NCBI RefSeq assembly: GCF_025369935.1
Contig: NZ_CP104467.1
Coordinates: 4,099,001-4,163,000 of the forward strand
Source of the DNA: Paenibacillus andongensis
GTDB taxonomy: Bacteria; Bacillota; Bacilli; Paenibacillales; NBRC-103111
Direction of reading: 5' to 3'
DNA length: 64,000 nucleotides
Shown piece by piece: positions 32,840 through 40,852 of this stretch. Position numbers and translations under genes: made by a program. The number at the start of each line of letters is the position of its first letter. Within the stretch, counting starts at the first letter, position 1. The notes under the pieces are model-generated. The model was not told the DNA's origin. It made no database searches and saw only the letters and a program-made list of their open reading frames with translations.

Positions 32840-33742
32840 ATGGAGTTAAAACAACTTCAGTATTTTATGGCGATTTGTGATGAGCTCCACTTTACGAGAG
32901 CAGCCGAGAAGATGGGAGTCAGTGCGCCTAACATCAGCCAGCAGATAAGGAGATTGGAAGAAGAATTAGGGGTTTTACTGTTCGATCGTGTGGGAAAAAC
33001 AATCGTCCTCACAGAAGCCGGAGCGATCCTTCAAGAACATGGTGCTGCCGTGTTCGGGCATCTTCGGCAAGCAAGCGATGCCATTACTGACCTGAAGCAA
33101 ATGCAAGGTGGATCGCTATCCATCGGAGTCTTGCCCGGTGACGCGGATCTCATGTTTAATGCGCTGCTGCTGAACTTCCATCAGAGCTATCCTACTATCT
33201 CGCTGTCCCTTCTTGAAACCACGAAAATAACAGAACAAGTACTGGACCGAAGCATCGATGTTGGCGTAACCATCGGACCTGTTATCGATGAACGCCTCAC
33301 GTCAATTCCTTTGTTTCACGAGGAGTTCTCTTTGGCGGTTAGCACGACTGATCCCCTTGCCACGGAGAGCTTCATCCCCTTGAACAGGCTGCATGCCTTA
33401 AAGATGGTCATGTTCCCACCTGATCATCAATGTCGTAAGCTGATCGACCGTTTCTGCATGGATAAGGGATTTATTCTGCAGCCGCATATGGTGACAACAA
33501 CGTTATCCTCCCTCCTTCAAATGGTGCTGAGCGGAGTTGGCGTCTGTGTTCTGCCGCGATTACTACTGGAAAATCTACACAATAAAGACATTAAAATTCT
33601 TCCGCTGAGAAATCCTACGCCTTCTCAGGACATTTGTCTGATCTACCGCAGCGACAGGTATGTCGGGTACGCCATGCGCACATTCATCAAAACTCTGAGG
33701 ACCTATATCGAGACCGTTATCAATCATGCGAAGTCTTCGTAG
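32840..33742 (+). CDS. LysR family regulator
   Basis: A 300-residue LysR-type regulator of standard length. The winged helix reads ELKQLQYFMAICDELHFTRA, then GVSAPNISQQIRRLEEELG and LLFDRVGKTIVLTEAGAILQ. The effector domain begins near residue 90 (GSLSIGVLPGDADLM) and ends around residue 300. It resembles the CynR/YofA-like group that responds to small organic acids or oxidants. GCAGGTGTGAGCT precedes the ATG. The divergent DinB-like gene is the natural candidate target. Confidence 0.9.
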   Translation: MELKQLQYFMAICDELHFTRAAEKMGVSAPNISQQIRRLEEELGVLLFDRVGKTIVLTEAGAILQEHGAAVFGHLRQASDAITDLKQMQGGSLSIGVLPGDADLMFNALLLNFHQSYPTISLSLLETTKITEQVLDRSIDVGVTIGPVIDERLTSIPLFHEEFSLAVSTTDPLATESFIPLNRLHALKMVMFPPDHQCRKLIDRFCMDKGFILQPHMVTTTLSSLLQMVLSGVGVCVLPRLLLENLHNKDIKILPLRNPTPSQDICLIYRSDRYVGYAMRTFIKTLRTYIETVINHAKSS

Positions 33743-33789
33743 AAAACGATGGCTTGCTTTTGAGCTCCAATCTACTCGTTCAATAAAAT

Positions 33790-33814
33790 GAGCAGGCTGC
33801 CGCGGCACCTGCTC
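33790..33814. terminator. Bidirectional terminator
   Basis: GAGCAGG (33790-33796) pairs with CCTGCTC (33808-33814), with GCC/GGC in the loop. Plus strand continues TTTGCT, minus strand ATTTTATTG. It lies between the convergent LysR and cupin genes and belongs to the GCAGG hairpin family. Confidence 0.8.
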
Positions 33815-33852
33815 TTTGCTAGTTCAGCCTCCACCTATTTTTTCTTGTTAGC

Positions 33853-34308
33853 TTATTTATTAATTAACTTAAAATCGTCATAATGAAACCCCGGCGCCAC
33901 AACACAGGAGACAAATACAGGCTCGGTTCCTAGTGGTTTTGCCGTCTGCCAAACATTGGCCGGTACTAAGGCTTGTGGAAACTGACCATTGATGACATCT
34001 GGTCCAAGAATGATTTCTTTTGTTGACTCAGGCTGTTCTTTGGTACCTCCAAGTGTTAGCAACAGTGGACTACCTGAATGCCAGAGCCAAAGTTCATCCG
34101 ATAATACCGTATGCCATTCTGAAAATTCTTCTGGATGAAGCACGAAATAAATGGAAGTAGCTGCGTATCGGGAACCTGAGTACGCTTCATTAAGCACTTC
34201 TTTTGGAATTTCGAAGGATGCTTTCCAAAGCTCTTTGTACCATCCGCCTTCTGGATGAGGCTTTAAATCTAGTGCTGCAACTAATGGTGATAAGGATTTT
34301 GTAATCAT
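33853..34308 (-). CDS. DUF985 cupin family protein
   Basis: A protein of about 151 residues of the cupin_5 (DUF985) family: LDLKPHPEGGWYKELWKAS, ATSIYFVLHPEEFSEWHTVL, DELWLWHSGSPLLLTL and VSCVVAPGFHYDDF. The single beta-barrel carries H/E-rich cupin motifs (EFSEWHTV, PGFHYDDF). The start is either GTG 34320 or ATG 34308; I prefer the ATG because the purine-rich AGAGTGAG fits it better. The reaction is unknown; related proteins are sugar isomerase-like or bind nucleotide sugars. Confidence 0.87.
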   Translation of the reverse strand: MITKSLSPLVAALDLKPHPEGGWYKELWKASFEIPKEVLNEAYSGSRYAATSIYFVLHPEEFSEWHTVLSDELWLWHSGSPLLLTLGGTKEQPESTKEIILGPDVINGQFPQALVPANVWQTAKPLGTEPVFVSCVVAPGFHYDDFKLINK

Positions 34309-34407
34309 ATAGTTTCTCACTCTCTTCCTATCTCTGTCTCTATTAAACTCCTATTGTATTATACACTAAAATAAGTTCCTACTTTTTTTCTTGTTCAAAT
34401 AAATAAA

Positions 34408-34426
34408 AGCCGCAAAAATAGCGGCT
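34408..34426 (-). terminator. Terminator of the XRE regulator gene
   Basis: AGCCGC (34408-34413) and GCGGCT (34421-34426) form the stem; on the minus strand TTTTATTTATTTG follows. Confidence 0.85.
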
Positions 34427-34442
34427 AATAAGGTAAATTTCT

Positions 34443-35288
34443 TTATTTGTCCCTCGTAGTACGCCAAGTAGTTAATAACGTTTTCAATCGCTCTGACGTA
34501 GACGGAGATGCCGTGTAAATCATTATTTTAAGTTCTGGATTGGTCGGTGGCTGTAAGGTCACATGTTCAAATTCCATCTCCCCGATAAAGGGATCATTCC
34601 ATCGTTTGTGGCATTCAGTGACGGTCTCAACATCATATTTTGGCCAAAAAGAACGAAACAATTCGCTTAATTCCATAAACTCCTCAATTAAACCCTTAAG
34701 CTTTCGGTCATTTGCGAAAAGCGGGTAATCCGCACGAAAACGCGCAATCATTACTTTTGCTTTAGCTTCCCAATCCAAATTATTCGTTTGTAGTGACGAA
34801 TCCGTCAGAAAACGTCTCAACCAATTAGGGCGCTGATGTAATTCCTTTGAAAATGTTGGTAGTCGAAATACAAGCTCTGCGGCTTGATTCCACATTAATA
34901 AATCCCAGCCTTTTCCTAAAATGAAAGCAGGATTAGGTTCAAGAGCCCTCACTGTTTGCACCAATCCAGTACTCACTTCTTGATCCTCTTCTTCCTCCGG
35001 TTTTGTTGGCATTGCAAGCATATGGAGATGGCGGCACTCATCAACGGATAATCGTAACGCCCCCGCCAAGCTATTCAGTACTTCCTCTGATGGATTTACT
35101 TCTCTTCCCTGCTCCAATGAGGTGTACCATGAAATACCAATATGAGCAAGTTGAGCCACCTCTTCTCGCCGAAGACCTGGCGTTCGACGCCTGCCATAAG
35201 ACGGCAACCCAACATCCTCTGGAGTTAGACGCTCTCTGCGTGCCCGCAAAAATTCACCCAACGATGAGTTGGGAGAAAACTCTTTCAT
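34443..35288 (-). CDS. XRE-family regulator with MmyB-like ligand-binding domain
   Basis: A 281-residue regulator. The N-terminal XRE helix-turn-helix (about 9-85) contains LGEFLRARRERLTPEDVGLP, GLRREEVAQLAHIGISWYTS and LEQGREVNPSEEVL. The C-terminal domain (about 105-270) matches the MmyB-like fold: ALEPNPAFILGKGWDLLMWN, FRADYPLFANDRKLKGLIEE, LSELFRSFWPKYDV and TNPELKIMIYTASP. Such regulators usually repress a divergently encoded oxidoreductase. Here the divergent gene (35408) survives only as a 25-codon stub, so the target may have been lost. Confidence 0.92.
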   Translation of the reverse strand: MKEFSPNSSLGEFLRARRERLTPEDVGLPSYGRRRTPGLRREEVAQLAHIGISWYTSLEQGREVNPSEEVLNSLAGALRLSVDECRHLHMLAMPTKPEEEEDQEVSTGLVQTVRALEPNPAFILGKGWDLLMWNQAAELVFRLPTFSKELHQRPNWLRRFLTDSSLQTNNLDWEAKAKVMIARFRADYPLFANDRKLKGLIEEFMELSELFRSFWPKYDVETVTECHKRWNDPFIGEMEFEHVTLQPPTNPELKIMIYTASPSTSERLKTLLTTWRTTRDK

Positions 35289-35407
35289 AAGCTGCTCTCC
35301 TTATCCTGACACTACCAATCCTACGTATAACGCAGGAAGGCAGCTGATTCCTCATTCTGTCATACTGTTAGTATAGCATTTACAAAACTTAGGAGGTAAT
35401 TTATCTG

Positions 35408-35485
35408 GTGCAACAGGTAACAGAAGAAGCCTTGCTCAGTCTTCATAGTGAGAATGGAGAACCAGGATTCAACGACCCACAATAA
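35408..35485 (+). pseudogene. 25-codon stub with a strong ribosome binding site
   Basis: TAGGAGGT at about 35390-35397 precedes GTG 35408, which opens 25 codons (QQVTEEALLSLHSENGEPGF at its core) and a TAA at 35483. It lies in the position of the oxidoreductase gene usually divergent from XRE/MmyB regulators, and probably is the beginning of a gene whose body was lost where the repeat region starts. A functional short peptide cannot be excluded. Confidence 0.4.
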
Positions 35486-35661
35486 CTGCGAAAGTGCAGA
35501 TATTTTTGCTAAAATCGTTTGAAAAGAGGAAAAACCTGCTATTATGCAGGAATTTTAGCTTTTCCATCCTGAAATTAAAAAAAGACAGCAAAAGCCTGCA
35601 CTATCTGCAGAGATGTACGAATAGGAGCTATTCAAAGAAAAAAAGCATGTACATTTGCAGG
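35486..35661. repeat. Tandem degenerate CTGC...TGCAG palindromes
   Basis: Four imperfect units of the form CCTGC-N5/6-TGCAGG, partly followed by AATTTT: 35486-35499, 35535-35550, 35595-35610, and a half unit ending TGCAGG at 35661. Spacing is 50-60 bases. The region is AT-rich and codes for nothing credible. It resembles intergenic hairpin repeats rather than CRISPR, since the units are not identical. Confidence 0.6.
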
Positions 35662-35729
35662 TTTACCACAACAGCCGTCACTCCTTCTCGTTAATTTCGC
35701 TCCAATCCAAAACTTATACTTTCGTATAT

Positions 35730-35756
35730 AAAAAAGACCATGCCAATGACATGGTC
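35730..35756 (-). terminator. Terminator of the secreted propeller protein gene
   Basis: GACCATG (35736-35742) and CATGGTC (35750-35756) pair; on the minus strand TTTTTTATATACG follows. Confidence 0.9.
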
Positions 35757-35781
35757 GAATGAAAAAGAACGGAAGAGTTCT

Positions 35782-38778
35782 CTATTTATCGTACTTGTAG
35801 AGATTAGTTTCGTACTTCACGTAATAAAGATCTCCATACTTATCCGCTGTCAGAAGCGTCACACCTGCCCCGATTAAAGCAACTGCGTCTTTGTTGGCAG
35901 ATTTGGCGTCAACTGCGTACAATTTTGCGCCAATGCTCACATAGACGTTTCCGTCGTTACCGACAACCATCTTGCCGCCTTGCCAGCTCACGGGGATTGA
36001 GTTGAATTTGTCGGGATATACCGTCGTATGAGCGGCATCTGGATTATTAGGATCAATAATAAACAAATCCGCAGTTGTGTCGTGAGACGAATTGCCTGAC
36101 GAGTTACCTTCCGCAAGTCCCCATATTTTACCGTCTGGACCTTCGACTAGATCAGAGATGACTTTTCTACCTGGTGCTGGAACAAATTGAGGAACAGGTG
36201 TTGAGTTGGTGCCCGTTGTATTCCAAACGAACACTTTTCCTTCCGTTGCATCAACTGTGCTGCTGATCCCCCCGTAAACGGATGTGCCGCCGAAAACTTT
36301 ATTGTTCTTGTATGCCAGTGAAATGACACTTTGATGGTAGACAATATCGTTTATGGTCGTGACTTGTTGAGAATTAGTCAGGTCATAAACGGTGAAAGAG
36401 CCTTTATTATACCCGGAACTCGCTACTGAACCGACATAAAGCCGATTCATTGAGGGTTCTGCCAGCATGCCAAACGGACGATCCTGTTGGTAAGGGTTAC
36501 CGTCAATATCCTGGAACAGGAGCGAAGGATTCGTAGTATCATTCCACGTCGACGTGGTATCGTATTTTTTGATCCACGCGCCGGGGTATATGCCTAGATA
36601 CAGATTGTTGCCCAAAGTCGTCATATTTTCCGCTTGCCCTGCGCCTTTATAGCGCGTTTCTTCGGATGTGTCCGGATTATAGACCCCCATCCCTCCAAGC
36701 AAATAGCCGCTTGTGTAAATCTTGTCGGCTGGCCCCTTGACCAGTGATCGGATTTTGGTCACAGATTCTGGAATTACGAAAGAGGTCGTCGTATCAATCG
36801 TAGGCGTTGCTGCAAGCTTATATTTCAAAATTTTTCCTGACTTAAGTGCAGCATACAGATAAGTATTGCCAGCATCCGTCAAAAAAGTATAACCAGCTGC
36901 GCTTCCTCCTACATCGCCCAGATTTGATTCTGCTGCCGATGAAATATCGTAGCTGTAAAGATAATTCCCTTTCGTGTAAAACACTTTGTCGTCAGAAGGG
37001 TGTTTCATCGATACGCCACGTGAATCGACATCGCTTAAGGAAGAGGCAATCGTACCATTTGCGCTATCCAATACCAGTGTTGGACCCGCCGAAAGTTGGG
37101 CGAACACCCTTGACGCCGTTCCATTCGAAATATAATCGAGTCCCGTCACATACTTGCTGCCATAATTTGCCGGAGAAATGGTTGTTTGAGTTCCATTCGC
37201 TGGATTAAACCGTATGATTGTTGCATTCGAAGTTGGTCCCATTCCCATATAAACCTCAGTATCGCTTGCATAAGCGATCGACCTAACAAATTGTAGGCCG
37301 CTGACAATGGGTTGATCGTTGTTTAAGACGACAGTACCTCCGGTCGGATCGTATTGGAACGCTTTGCCGCTAGTGGAAGTTCCACCGTAAACTTTTCCGT
37401 TGCTTCCCGCCGTTACATCCCAAATAACGTCCATTCCCGTTGGTAGAACGATTGTCGCTAACGAGCTGCCAGTAATTACTTTTTTCCCATTAACCGTGCT
37501 AACTGTGCCGGGGATATACCGAAACATCGTTTTCTTGTTAGCCGTACCCACATAGACGGACTTATCAGTAGCCACTGTCAGTCCCCAGACAGCTTCCATC
37601 TTTGCGTTATTCTGATCAATAAGATCCTGATCATCCAACAACTCACCCGTTCGGGCATCGTAAACAACAAACTTGGACGGGAACCCACTGGAGCCGACGT
37701 ACATCAGATCGGTGTTGCCGGTTGCGTCTTTGCCGAATACAGCGACGTCGAGTGGATTGTTCTTAATTTGAGTTCCAAGATTGTATTCAATCGGGCGATC
37801 CAGCGTCACATCATCGACGTAAGCGACCATAGAAGTTGTCGTCCCTGTGGTCAAATATACGGAGACAGATGCTGTACCTGTAGGTGCAGTTGCGGATACA
37901 GAAACCGGTGTCCATTGTGACGCAGTGCCATTGAAATCGTTTGCAGCATCTTTAATGACAGTCCCTGCGGAATTCTTGAAAAGAAGGTGGATACTCAGCC
38001 CGGAGCCGCTGAACGGGTAGACTTTGGCCGTAGCTCCGACTCTTGTGCCAGTAAAAACCGTTACATTCGAGCTTTCCGCAAAACTTGCGGTGGATGAACT
38101 GGAATCGTCCAGTTTAAGACTGTAGGTTCCCCCCGCCTTCTGAACCGTCGAAACGGCTGCCCCAGAGGACACGGTCCAAGTACCACTTAAAGGGGCTTCG
38201 AAGCCTGCATTTCTAACGGTTTGACCGATCGAAACATCGTCAACATAGGCGGTCGTAACTGACGCTAAGGAGCTGTAAACCATGACCGCTACTTGAGTCG
38301 TTCCAGCTGGAGCTTTGGCTGTAATAGATCTCTTCGTCCATTGATTGAGCGTAGGCGTAACGCCAGTGGGCGCTACAACCGTTTCCGTAGTGCCGTTATA
38401 GAAGATCAGCCAAACATCAATCGATCCTTGCTCAATATAAGCAAAGACTGAAGCGGTATACTCTTCATTCTGCGTAATGCTAACCTTTTCGCTAATCCGA
38501 GCAAGTGAATTCGTAGAACTAGTGTCCACCATTTTCATACTGTTCAAGCCCGTATAAGCTTTCTCACTTGAGACGGATGCTGTATTTTGGCCGTACGTGG
38601 GGTGCGTGTACCATTGCGGTATGCCGGTTCCGGCATCTTCGAAAGAAGAGTTGGGGATAGTCAATGTGATGCCGGATGCGCGGACATCGAGGTTCTGGAA
38701 ACTGCTGATAATAAGCAAACAACTAAACACCATACAGACGATACGAATCCACAAAGGGCGAAACGTTATTGCTTTCAT
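35782..38778 (-). CDS. Secreted protein with two carbohydrate-binding modules and a beta-propeller
   Basis: A 998-residue exported protein. ATG 38778 lies eight bases after GAGGAG. A signal peptide of about 35 residues (IRIVCMVFSCLLIISSFQ) ends near VRASG. Two CBM4/9-like modules follow: one from NSSFEDAGTGIPQW to AYVDDVSIG (about 37-185), another from NAGFEAPLSGTW to AYVDDVTLD (about 187-330). The rest (335-998) is a repetitive beta-propeller with blades such as SSGFPSKFVVYDARTGEL, GKVYGGTSTSGKAFQYDPTG and GKILKYKLAATPTI. No catalytic motif is seen, so it is a binding or scaffold protein for a polysaccharide, or a lyase-like propeller with unknown residues. It has its own promoter region. 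Confidence 0.85.
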   Translation of the reverse strand: MKAITFRPLWIRIVCMVFSCLLIISSFQNLDVRASGITLTIPNSSFEDAGTGIPQWYTHPTYGQNTASVSSEKAYTGLNSMKMVDTSSTNSLARISEKVSITQNEEYTASVFAYIEQGSIDVWLIFYNGTTETVVAPTGVTPTLNQWTKRSITAKAPAGTTQVAVMVYSSLASVTTAYVDDVSIGQTVRNAGFEAPLSGTWTVSSGAAVSTVQKAGGTYSLKLDDSSSSTASFAESSNVTVFTGTRVGATAKVYPFSGSGLSIHLLFKNSAGTVIKDAANDFNGTASQWTPVSVSATAPTGTASVSVYLTTGTTTSMVAYVDDVTLDRPIEYNLGTQIKNNPLDVAVFGKDATGNTDLMYVGSSGFPSKFVVYDARTGELLDDQDLIDQNNAKMEAVWGLTVATDKSVYVGTANKKTMFRYIPGTVSTVNGKKVITGSSLATIVLPTGMDVIWDVTAGSNGKVYGGTSTSGKAFQYDPTGGTVVLNNDQPIVSGLQFVRSIAYASDTEVYMGMGPTSNATIIRFNPANGTQTTISPANYGSKYVTGLDYISNGTASRVFAQLSAGPTLVLDSANGTIASSLSDVDSRGVSMKHPSDDKVFYTKGNYLYSYDISSAAESNLGDVGGSAAGYTFLTDAGNTYLYAALKSGKILKYKLAATPTIDTTTSFVIPESVTKIRSLVKGPADKIYTSGYLLGGMGVYNPDTSEETRYKGAGQAENMTTLGNNLYLGIYPGAWIKKYDTTSTWNDTTNPSLLFQDIDGNPYQQDRPFGMLAEPSMNRLYVGSVASSGYNKGSFTVYDLTNSQQVTTINDIVYHQSVISLAYKNNKVFGGTSVYGGISSTVDATEGKVFVWNTTGTNSTPVPQFVPAPGRKVISDLVEGPDGKIWGLAEGNSSGNSSHDTTADLFIIDPNNPDAAHTTVYPDKFNSIPVSWQGGKMVVGNDGNVYVSIGAKLYAVDAKSANKDAVALIGAGVTLLTADKYGDLYYVKYETNLYKYDK

Positions 38779-39069
38779 AATTACCACTCCTCACACAAAG
38801 TTTGGCTGCGGTGAATCGTGAAGCTGTCGTTACCGGTCTGCGTTTACGAACTCCTTTCCTACCCAATGAGGCCTAGATTACACTTCTCGTTCACCTCCCT
38901 TCCGTCATGAATTTTCCGTTCGATACATAACTCGTTTAACGAATGTACTCTCATTTTAAGCCCACGATTGCGTTTAAAATATGTCATCATTTCTAGAAAA
39001 TGTGGACAATTTCAAGATAATGTGTATAAAATTTCAAGATATACTTTACTAATCAGTCAAGAATTGCAA
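38779..39069 (-). promoter_or_regulatory. Upstream region of the propeller gene with 12-base direct repeats
   Basis: The sequence AATTTCAAGATA occurs at 39008-39019 and 39030-39041, exactly 22 bases (two helical turns) apart. On the minus strand these read TATCTTGAAATT and lie about 230-260 bases upstream of the propeller gene. Direct repeats on one face of the helix are typical of AraC-family sites. No other gene is present in this stretch. Confidence 0.5.
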
Positions 39070-39097
39070 AAAAAAAACCTCTAGAAATTCATAGAGG
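39070..39097 (-). terminator. Terminator of the nine-gene operon
   Basis: CCTCTA (39078-39083) and TAGAGG (39092-39097) form the stem; on the minus strand it is followed by nine or more T (39077-39068). It sits four bases past the stop codon of the last gene. Confidence 0.9.
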
Positions 39098-39100
39098 GGG

Positions 39101-39844
39101 TTAACAAAGTTCTATCTCTGGAATTCCTTCTGTGCTTTCCTTCATGTCTTCAAACAGTCCGTCTGCCCGTACCTTCGTGTAATACTCATATTGTCCGATT
39201 ACCCCATAATCTCCTTGCATGACACCAGGATAGGCTCGATTTACCGAAAAGATTTGACTTCGATGCGCGTGAAGAGCACGCCCTTTTATTTCTCGCTGAT
39301 TTCCAATATTCACCTTGCCAGTAATGGGGACTGCACCGGTTGGTGCTGAATCTGCGCAATAATCATAGTAATGAGGAATCGATGCGAAAAATAAGGTGCA
39401 AAAATGAGGAGGCATCAATTTCTCCTCGGATTGAAGAACCGCTTGTTCGGTAGCCCTGGATATGGCTATATGATCTCGATGTCCAGTAACCCCGTTTGGC
39501 GGAAACGTAACGACGACATGCGGCTGAAGTTGCATAATAACGGATTCAATTTTTGCGGCCATTTCGTTGATGTCCTGGTTAATCAAACTTCCATCCGCGT
39601 AATGCAGCAAATACAAGTTATTAACACCTATGACTTCGCAAGCCTGTGACAATTCCCGCTCCCGAAGTGTGGCAAGTTCCTGCTTGCAGGTTACCGAATA
39701 CTCGCCAGACTTTCCCCCACAGCCAGAGGTTGCGCAAATCAAATTGATGTCGTGACCGGCTTCTCTATATTTGGCCATGGTGCCGGCGCATGCGAATGAC
39801 TCATCATCAGGATGGGCAAACACGAACAACAGCCTTTTTTTCAT
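39101..39844 (-). CDS. Cytosolic PIG-L (LmbE/BshB-like) deacetylase
   Basis: A 247-residue PIG-L family zinc deacetylase without signal peptide. The metal-binding motif FAHPDDESFACAG (His11, Asp13, Asp14) is intact, as is the distal motif FPPNGVTGHRDHIAIS with the catalytic histidines. Family members remove acetyl groups from GlcNAc linked to inositol, malate or other groups (MshB, BshB). It is the last gene of the nine-gene operon, 21 bases behind the BadF-like kinase, with GGAGGG before its ATG. It probably deacetylates an imported or phosphorylated GlcNAc-like intermediate. Confidence 0.92.
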   Translation of the reverse strand: MKKRLLFVFAHPDDESFACAGTMAKYREAGHDINLICATSGCGGKSGEYSVTCKQELATLRERELSQACEVIGVNNLYLLHYADGSLINQDINEMAAKIESVIMQLQPHVVVTFPPNGVTGHRDHIAISRATEQAVLQSEEKLMPPHFCTLFFASIPHYYDYCADSAPTGAVPITGKVNIGNQREIKGRALHAHRSQIFSVNRAYPGVMQGDYGVIGQYEYYTKVRADGLFEDMKESTEGIPEIELC

Positions 39845-39865
39845 AGGATCCCTCCATTGGAGTAA

Positions 39866-40852
39866 TCATCCCTCATGAAATTTCTGATAGTGATCTAGAG
39901 CCAGAGCCATCATTCCGTAAATCGGCTCCTTATGCATGTTTTCAATTTGTCCGGATGGTACAAAAGTGTTGAATTGGCTCGTCACATACTCCCTTACAAA
40001 CGCATTGTTTTGTAGTACACCGCCTTGCAAAATGATTTGAAAAGGTTGTCTATATAAATTTATTCTCTCAATGACGGCCTTAGCACAAGTGAATAATTGT
40101 TCGGCTGCCTGAATCATAATAGACTTAGCCACTTGATCACCCTGTGAATGAGCTTGTGAGACGAGACTGGACAATTCAGCTACTTTCTCCACAGAATAGC
40201 TCGAGTTGTATGTCCAATTAAACAAATCCTCGGGATCTTTCAGATTCAAATAAGGAAGAATATGCTCAGCCAACTTGTTGGGGGCCACCCGGCCATCCAT
40301 AGTTTTCAAAATGTGAATGATTGCTTGTTTACCGATCCAATACCCGCTTCCTTCATCTCCAACGCGGTGTCCCCACCCTCCTGCTCGGGCAACCTCGCCT
40401 TGATCATTAATGCCATAAACGATGGATCCCGTTCCAGCAATCAGAAGAATACCTGGCTTACCATTGGTTGCCCCCAGTAACGCTGCAAAGCCGTCATTTT
40501 CAATAATTAAACGTTTGGCACGTATACGCAAATGCTGCAGTGCCTCTTCGACCAACGCTAGGATGATCCTGCGGTCATATTCGGTATCCAAACCGGCTAT
40601 TCCTAACGCGGCACAATCGGTTTCTAATTCTGTCTCGCCAAGCTCCCCATCCCCTACTAATTTACCATCCTCCAAAGCATTGCGAATCGCATGGATAAGC
40701 TCCCTCACGGCTGCTTCTTTACCGACCCCCTGATAATTACAAGATCCTGATCGGCCCTGTCCTCGAATGTGTCCCTGCTTATCGAAGAAGTAGCACAGGC
40801 TTTTCGTTCCGCCTCCGTCCACGGCAAGGAATGGAATCTTTTTAACAGACAT
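39866..40852 (-). CDS. BadF/BcrA-type N-acetylglucosamine kinase-like ATPase
   Basis: A 328-residue ASKHA-fold kinase. The phosphate-1 loop is FLAVDGGGTKSLCYF, the connect region has CAALGIAGLDTEYDR, and the phosphate-2 and adenosine loops are LLIAGTGSIVYGINDQG and ILQGGVLQNNAFVREY; GWGHRVGDEGSGYWIG is the hallmark of NagK-like members. It should phosphorylate an amino sugar, most likely GlcNAc or GlcN. ATG 40852 shares one base with the stop of the lyase gene (TAATG), so translation is coupled; the longer start at 40867 is less likely. Confidence 0.9.
   Translation of the reverse strand: MSVKKIPFLAVDGGGTKSLCYFFDKQGHIRGQGRSGSCNYQGVGKEAAVRELIHAIRNALEDGKLVGDGELGETELETDCAALGIAGLDTEYDRRIILALVEEALQHLRIRAKRLIIENDGFAALLGATNGKPGILLIAGTGSIVYGINDQGEVARAGGWGHRVGDEGSGYWIGKQAIIHILKTMDGRVAPNKLAEHILPYLNLKDPEDLFNWTYNSSYSVEKVAELSSLVSQAHSQGDQVAKSIMIQAAEQLFTCAKAVIERINLYRQPFQIILQGGVLQNNAFVREYVTSQFNTFVPSGQIENMHKEPIYGMMALALDHYQKFHEG

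Noticed and set aside
35486-35661. CRISPR array
   Set aside because: Units are palindromic and degenerate, not identical, with no unique spacers and no cas genes.
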